64,000 bases of DNA from Streptomyces sp. NBC_00878 (GTDB lineage: Bacteria > Actinomycetota > Actinomycetes > Streptomycetales > Streptomycetaceae): positions 5,518,001 to 5,582,000 of the forward strand of contig NZ_JAPEOK010000001.1 in the NCBI RefSeq assembly GCF_026341515.1, written 5' to 3'. Below the pieces are notes generated by a model. The model saw only the letters and a program-made list of their open reading frames with translations. It did no database searches and was not told the DNA's origin. Numbering within the stretch: the first letter of the stretch is position 1; every line of letters begins with the position of its first letter. A program made the translations under genes and the position numbers. Below are positions 60,429-64,000 of the stretch, one piece after another.

Positions 60429-61787
60429 ATGACCAGCTCGCACGAGCCGTCCGAGCCGTCCGAGCCGTCCGAGCCCGATGCCGCCCCGGACGCGGACGCG
60501 GGTGGCGGGGCGGGAAGTGAGCCCAAGCACGGCTCGACTGCCATGCGGATCATGCGGAACATCGCCTCTGCGGTGCTTATCGTGCTCACCTGCATCCTGG
60601 TGCCGGTCGCGCTGCTCACGGTGTGGGTGCACGACATCGCGCTGGACACCGACCGGTACGTGGAAACGGTCTCGCCGCTGGCCTCGGATCCGGCGATCGA
60701 GGACGCGGCGGTCAAGCGCATCACCCAGGCCGCCGACGTACGGGTGGACGGCAGCCAGGTCACCTCGGACATCGCCGCGTGGCTGCAGTCGCAGGGGCTG
60801 CCGCCGAAGGCCGCGCAGGCCGTGAAGGGGCTGGGCCCGCAGCTCGACTCCGCGGTCAACGACACGGTCGAGAAGGTGGCCACCCGTTTCGTGGAGAGCG
60901 ACCGCTTCGAGAAGATCTGGACGGACGCCAACCGGACCGCCCACACCGCTGTCGTGGACGCGCTCACCGGCGAGGGCCGTGGTGCCGTGGGCGTGGACGG
61001 AGGGACGGTCACCCTTGATGTCGGTGAAGCAGTCGACCAGGTCAAAAAGGCGCTCGTGGACGCCGGGGTGTCCCCGGCCTCGAAGATCCCCGAGGTCGAC
61101 AAGCAGATGGTGCTCTTCCAGTCCGACCAGTTGGACCAGATCCGTGAGGGCGCCCATCTGCTGGATGTGATCGGGAACTGGTTGCCCGTGATCGTCGTGG
61201 CGATCGGCGCGTGCGGGGTGCTGCTGGCCCACCGGCGCCGCCGGGCCCTGGCCCGTACGGCTCTCGGCGCGGCCTTCGCCTGCCTGGTCGTGGCCGTCGT
61301 CCTGGTCGTCGCCCGCCGCTACTACCTGGATCACCTCCCGTCCCAGGTCCAGTCGGATGCCGCCGCGGCGGCCGTCTTCGACACCCTGCTGCGCTTCCTG
61401 AAGGTCAGCCTGCGCACGACGATCGTGCTCGGTGTGGTCATCGCGCTGGGCGCCTACCTGATCGGCCCCGGCAGATTCCCGCGCGCCATCCGGGGCACGT
61501 CCGAGCGAGCCGCGGACTCCACAGCGCGGTGGGCGTACGGCCACCAGGTCCATACCGGCCGGGTGGGCACCTGGACCCAGGCCCACCGCCGGTGGATCGC
61601 CCTGGCCGCGCTGCTGATCGTGGCCCTGGTCTTCGCACTCTGGAACCACCCCACGGCACTGACCATCCTGCTGCTGGTCATCGTCCTCCTGGCCGTGCTC
61701 GCCCTGCTCGCACTCGTCGCCGCCTCCGGCCGCGCCACCATGGACGCCGAACGGCCGGCGCCCCCGCGCCCGGAGGGCGGCGAGTGA
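60429..61787 (+). CDS. Integral membrane protein, paralogue of the gene at 3.4 kb
   Basis: About 452 residues: a polar N-tail with EPSEPSEPSEP, one helix (NIASAVLIVLTCILVPVALLTVWV), a roughly 190-residue extracytoplasmic region beginning D-T-D-R-Y-V, then three helices and an extra C-terminal pair (ALAALLIVALVFALWNH, TILLLVIVLLAVLALLALVAA) missing from its shorter paralogue. Function unknown. ATG 60429 follows TGGAG; ATG 60390 is an alternative. Confidence 0.82.
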   Translation: MTSSHEPSEPSEPSEPDAAPDADAGGGAGSEPKHGSTAMRIMRNIASAVLIVLTCILVPVALLTVWVHDIALDTDRYVETVSPLASDPAIEDAAVKRITQAADVRVDGSQVTSDIAAWLQSQGLPPKAAQAVKGLGPQLDSAVNDTVEKVATRFVESDRFEKIWTDANRTAHTAVVDALTGEGRGAVGVDGGTVTLDVGEAVDQVKKALVDAGVSPASKIPEVDKQMVLFQSDQLDQIREGAHLLDVIGNWLPVIVVAIGACGVLLAHRRRRALARTALGAAFACLVVAVVLVVARRYYLDHLPSQVQSDAAAAAVFDTLLRFLKVSLRTTIVLGVVIALGAYLIGPGRFPRAIRGTSERAADSTARWAYGHQVHTGRVGTWTQAHRRWIALAALLIVALVFALWNHPTALTILLLVIVLLAVLALLALVAASGRATMDAERPAPPRPEGGE

Positions 61788-61815
61788 CACTCCGCCGGGT
61801 CCGGAACTGACGTGT

Positions 61816-63222
61816 TCACAGGCGGATCACCACGAGCGCCGTGTCGTCGTCCGGTCCTCGGCGGGGTGCTGGGACCAGGTCGGAGAGGATCGCGTCGGCC
61901 AGGGGTTCCGGGGACAGGGTGTGGTGGCGGGTGAGGCTGTGGATGAGGCGGTGGAGGCCCTGGTCGATGTCCTCGCCGCGGCGTTCGATCAGGCCGTCGG
62001 TGTAGAGGACGAGGGTGGCACCGGGGGCGTAGGACGCGGTCGCCTGGTTGCGGGGGACGCTGTCGTCGCAGGCCGCCAGGGGCGGGTCCGTGGCCGTGTC
62101 GAGGAGTACGACGGTTCCGTCGGCGTGGGCCAGGAGCGGGGGCGGGTGGCCCGCGCAGCTGTACGTGATCGTGTGGGCGGCGCGGTCGATGACGGCCTGG
62201 ACGGCGGTCGTGGCGAGCGCGCCCTCGACGGTGTGCGCGTGCTGGGCGAGGGTCCTGAGCGCGTCGGCGGGACGGCCGGTGGCGCGGATCGCGGCGCTCA
62301 GGGCGCTGCGCAGCTGGCCCATGACTCCGGCCGCCTCCAGACCGTGTCCGACGACGTCGCCGACCGCCGCGGCCAGCCGGTCCGCGTCGAGGTCGATCAG
62401 GTCGTACCAGTCGCCGCAGACGTTGAGGAAACTGACCGCGGGCCGGTAGCGGACGGCGGCGAAGTCGTGCCTCGGCAGCGCGGTGCCGGGAAGCATGGCG
62501 CGCTGCAGGGTGACGGCCACCTCGTGCGTACGGGCGTGGGCCTTGCGCAACTCCTCGTTGAGTTCCTGCAGCTCCTGGGAGCGGGTCAGGAGGTCGGCCG
62601 TCATGGCGTCCTCCTGGCTGAGCGTGGTGAGGGTGGTGGGGTTGGTGGGGCTCGTGTGCTGGGTGTGCGGGGTGCCGGGCGTCGTTGTGGCGGCGGCCTG
62701 GCGGGCGCGGACCAGGGCCGTGACCTCCTCGACGCGTTGGGCGATGAGCGACACCCGTCCCTCCGCGTCGAGCACCGGGATGTTGACCGGGCTCCAGTAG
62801 CGCTCCCTGAACACGCCCGGTCGGCCGGGCTCCTCGACGTCGTACTTCTGCAGGGCCATGGTGTCCCGCTCGCCGGTTTCCAGTACCCGTTCGAGCGAGG
62901 CGCGCAGCGTCCGGGCGCCGGTGGCCTCCTCGGAGGGGCTGTCGGGAAACACGTCGAAGAGGAACCGGCCGACCAGCTCCTCGGGGCCGCGGCCGCTGAC
63001 CTGCGCATAGGCCCGGTTCGCGGCGACGATCACCAGGTCGGGCGCGAGCAGCAGGACCGGGCTGGGCAGAGCCTGGAAGACCTCTTCGAAGTCGATGTCG
63101 ATGTCGATGTCGACCTTGGCTTTGGCGTGGGCGGCGGTATCGAGAGCGGCGTCGCGATCGGCGTCGGAGTTGTTCTTGATGCCCGGGCCTTCTCTCCCAC
63201 CAGGCGCATCACTGTCGCTCAT
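61816..63222 (-). CDS. PAS-SpoIIE-type protein phosphatase
   Basis: A 468-residue soluble protein: PAS domain (about 45-170; SPVLLLAPDLVIVAANRAYAQVSG, RYWSPVNIPVLDAEGRVSLI), a helical linker (about 175-245) and a SpoIIE domain (about 250-468) with CGDWYD, GDVVGHGLEAA, YTDGLIERRGED and DDDTALVVIRL. The usual GGDWYD has a Cys in first position. The N-terminal region has a short Ile-Asp run. Likely input to partner-switching on a STAS protein. Confidence 0.9.
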   Translation of the reverse strand: MSDSDAPGGREGPGIKNNSDADRDAALDTAAHAKAKVDIDIDIDFEEVFQALPSPVLLLAPDLVIVAANRAYAQVSGRGPEELVGRFLFDVFPDSPSEEATGARTLRASLERVLETGERDTMALQKYDVEEPGRPGVFRERYWSPVNIPVLDAEGRVSLIAQRVEEVTALVRARQAAATTTPGTPHTQHTSPTNPTTLTTLSQEDAMTADLLTRSQELQELNEELRKAHARTHEVAVTLQRAMLPGTALPRHDFAAVRYRPAVSFLNVCGDWYDLIDLDADRLAAAVGDVVGHGLEAAGVMGQLRSALSAAIRATGRPADALRTLAQHAHTVEGALATTAVQAVIDRAAHTITYSCAGHPPPLLAHADGTVVLLDTATDPPLAACDDSVPRNQATASYAPGATLVLYTDGLIERRGEDIDQGLHRLIHSLTRHHTLSPEPLADAILSDLVPAPRRGPDDDTALVVIRL

Positions 63223-63312
63223 GCCACTATGTCTACTCCCTCCCCCGGCCCCGTGCGACCCGGTCCGGGGACCGCCCCTGATGAAGCGCGCCGCGCCTCA
63301 CCCCGCCCTACG

Positions 63313-64000
63313 TCACCACCCCGTCAGCAGCAGGTGGTTGAGGAGCAGCGCGAGGGCCGCCTGCGCGGTGAGCCACGCGCGCGGCCGGGGCAGGAACGCG
63401 CCCGCGGCGAGCAGCCACACCGCGAACGGCAGCCAGATGCGTTCGGTCTCCGCCTTGCTCATCCCGGAGAGGTCGGCGATGAGGAGGGCGAGCAGCGCGG
63501 CGAGCAGGAGCAGGGCGAGTCGGGATTCGAGGGAGGGGGAGGGGGAGGGGGCGGGGGCCTGGTTGGAGGCGGTGTCGGTCCGGGAGTCGGTGTCGGCGGG
63601 TGGGCGCAGGCAGTCGCGGAACCCCTTGCGTACCGGAGCCGAGCCCGCCCGCCGCAGGCCCGCCACCGTCGCCGGGCCCACCACCAGCACCGTGCACGCG
63701 AGGTTCGCCCACACCCAGTAGGAGTACGGCCGGAAGCCGCCCGCCCCTTCGTGATAGCGCTCGACCAGCAGGCGGTACGCCTCCCACCAGTCGAAGCCGA
63801 GGAGGGTGAAAACGGCCGGGACGACGATCGCTCCGGCAAGGACGTAGGGGAGGGGCCGCAGTCTTCGGGAGCCGAGCAGCAGCACGCCGCCGGCGATCAC
63901 GGCGTACAGCGTCAGGCCGTACGAGAGATACACGGTGAGCCCGAGGAGGAGCCCGGAGGCGAGGCCGGTCGCTCGCGGCCGGTGGCCCGTGACGGCGAGC
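63313..64000 (-). CDS. Polytopic membrane protein, partial (5' end beyond window)
   Basis: At least 228 residues with no stop up to the window edge; the visible C-terminal part has six or more membrane helices (LTLYAVIAGGVLLLGS, YVLAGAIVVPAVFTLLGF, YWVWANLACTVLVVGPATVAGL, LALLLLAALLALLIADLSGM). The YHEGAGGFRPYSYWVWAN loop recalls actinobacterial glycosyltransferase-like membrane proteins, but the catalytic N-terminus is not in view. A Pro/Ser repeat links two helices. Confidence 0.75.
   Translation of the reverse strand, partial: LAVTGHRPRATGLASGLLLGLTVYLSYGLTLYAVIAGGVLLLGSRRLRPLPYVLAGAIVVPAVFTLLGFDWWEAYRLLVERYHEGAGGFRPYSYWVWANLACTVLVVGPATVAGLRRAGSAPVRKGFRDCLRPPADTDSRTDTASNQAPAPSPSPSLESRLALLLLAALLALLIADLSGMSKAETERIWLPFAVWLLAAGAFLPRPRAWLTAQAALALLLNHLLLTGW

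Overview
The window is chromosomal DNA of a high-GC actinomycete, almost certainly a Streptomyces. The evidence is the very strong GC bias at third codon positions, frequent GTG starts, ATGA/GTGA overlaps inside operons, and the gene families present: XRE/DUF397 pairs, SpoIIE-type phosphatases with PAS/GAF domains, GAF-ANTAR regulators, a SigE-family ECF factor, DUF2252, DUF4232 and DUF5994. I place 59 protein genes, one of which runs off the right edge. I found no rRNA, tRNA, CRISPR array, phage or biosynthetic cluster.

Layout. 0-8.9 kb: an endonuclease/exonuclease/phosphatase (EEP) membrane protein, an alpha/beta hydrolase divergent from a MocR regulator, a four-helix membrane protein, a DrrAB-type exporter, a small membrane protein and a membrane-bound SpoIIE phosphatase. 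9-19 kb: a possible caspase-like pseudoenzyme, an orphan response regulator, an M20 amidohydrolase, a DinB-fold protein, an XRE-TPR regulator, a 37-residue membrane peptide, a VOC protein, a MerR/beta-clamp fusion and a permease/TIGR03943 pair. 19-22.8 kb is the most accessory-looking part: a degenerate IS4 transposase next to a metacaspase-like protease whose C-terminus carries four copies of a Pro-centred hydrophobic repeat, then a perfect hairpin and a small partner gene. 22.8-29.8 kb: a PAS-GAF-SpoIIE phosphatase and a cell-envelope group (glycosyltransferase PBP without transpeptidase motifs, sigma-like membrane fusion, ECF sigma factor, membrane partner with a YkuD-like domain). 29.8-36 kb: an XRE/DUF397 locus with a truncated DUF7848-like gene, an aminoglycoside-kinase homologue, an ArsR/flavoprotein pair and a lipoprotein. 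36-50 kb: GH15 hydrolase, FkbM methyltransferase, Ser/Thr kinase, PucR regulator, an NfeD-like/flotillin operon, a probable c-di-AMP-regulated cation/proton antiporter (cpeA/cpeB type), a DUF4232 lipoprotein and a CNNM/CorC pair. 50-64 kb: a second kinase, twin GAF-ANTAR regulators, a STAS protein, DUF5994, two GNATs, an AraC regulator divergent from a CMD protein, DUF2252, a paralogue of the 3.4-kb membrane protein, a PAS-SpoIIE phosphatase and a partial membrane protein.

Themes. Signalling dominates: three PPM/SpoIIE phosphatases, one STAS protein, two kinases, two ANTAR proteins and two sigma-like proteins, but no anti-sigma kinase of the RsbW type. Several proteins keep a recognisable enzyme fold but have lost the expected catalytic residues (caspase-like protein at 9.0 kb, IS4 transposase, PBP transpeptidase domain, YkuD-like domain). 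Intergenic DNA is rich in structure: at least eight copies of a dispersed palindromic repeat, one forming a 177-bp inverted repeat between divergent genes; a separate 134-bp inverted repeat upstream of the PucR gene; a 22-unit octamer array; and two G-quadruplex-prone tracts. All functional calls rest on reading the sequence and remembered family features; no database search was run.
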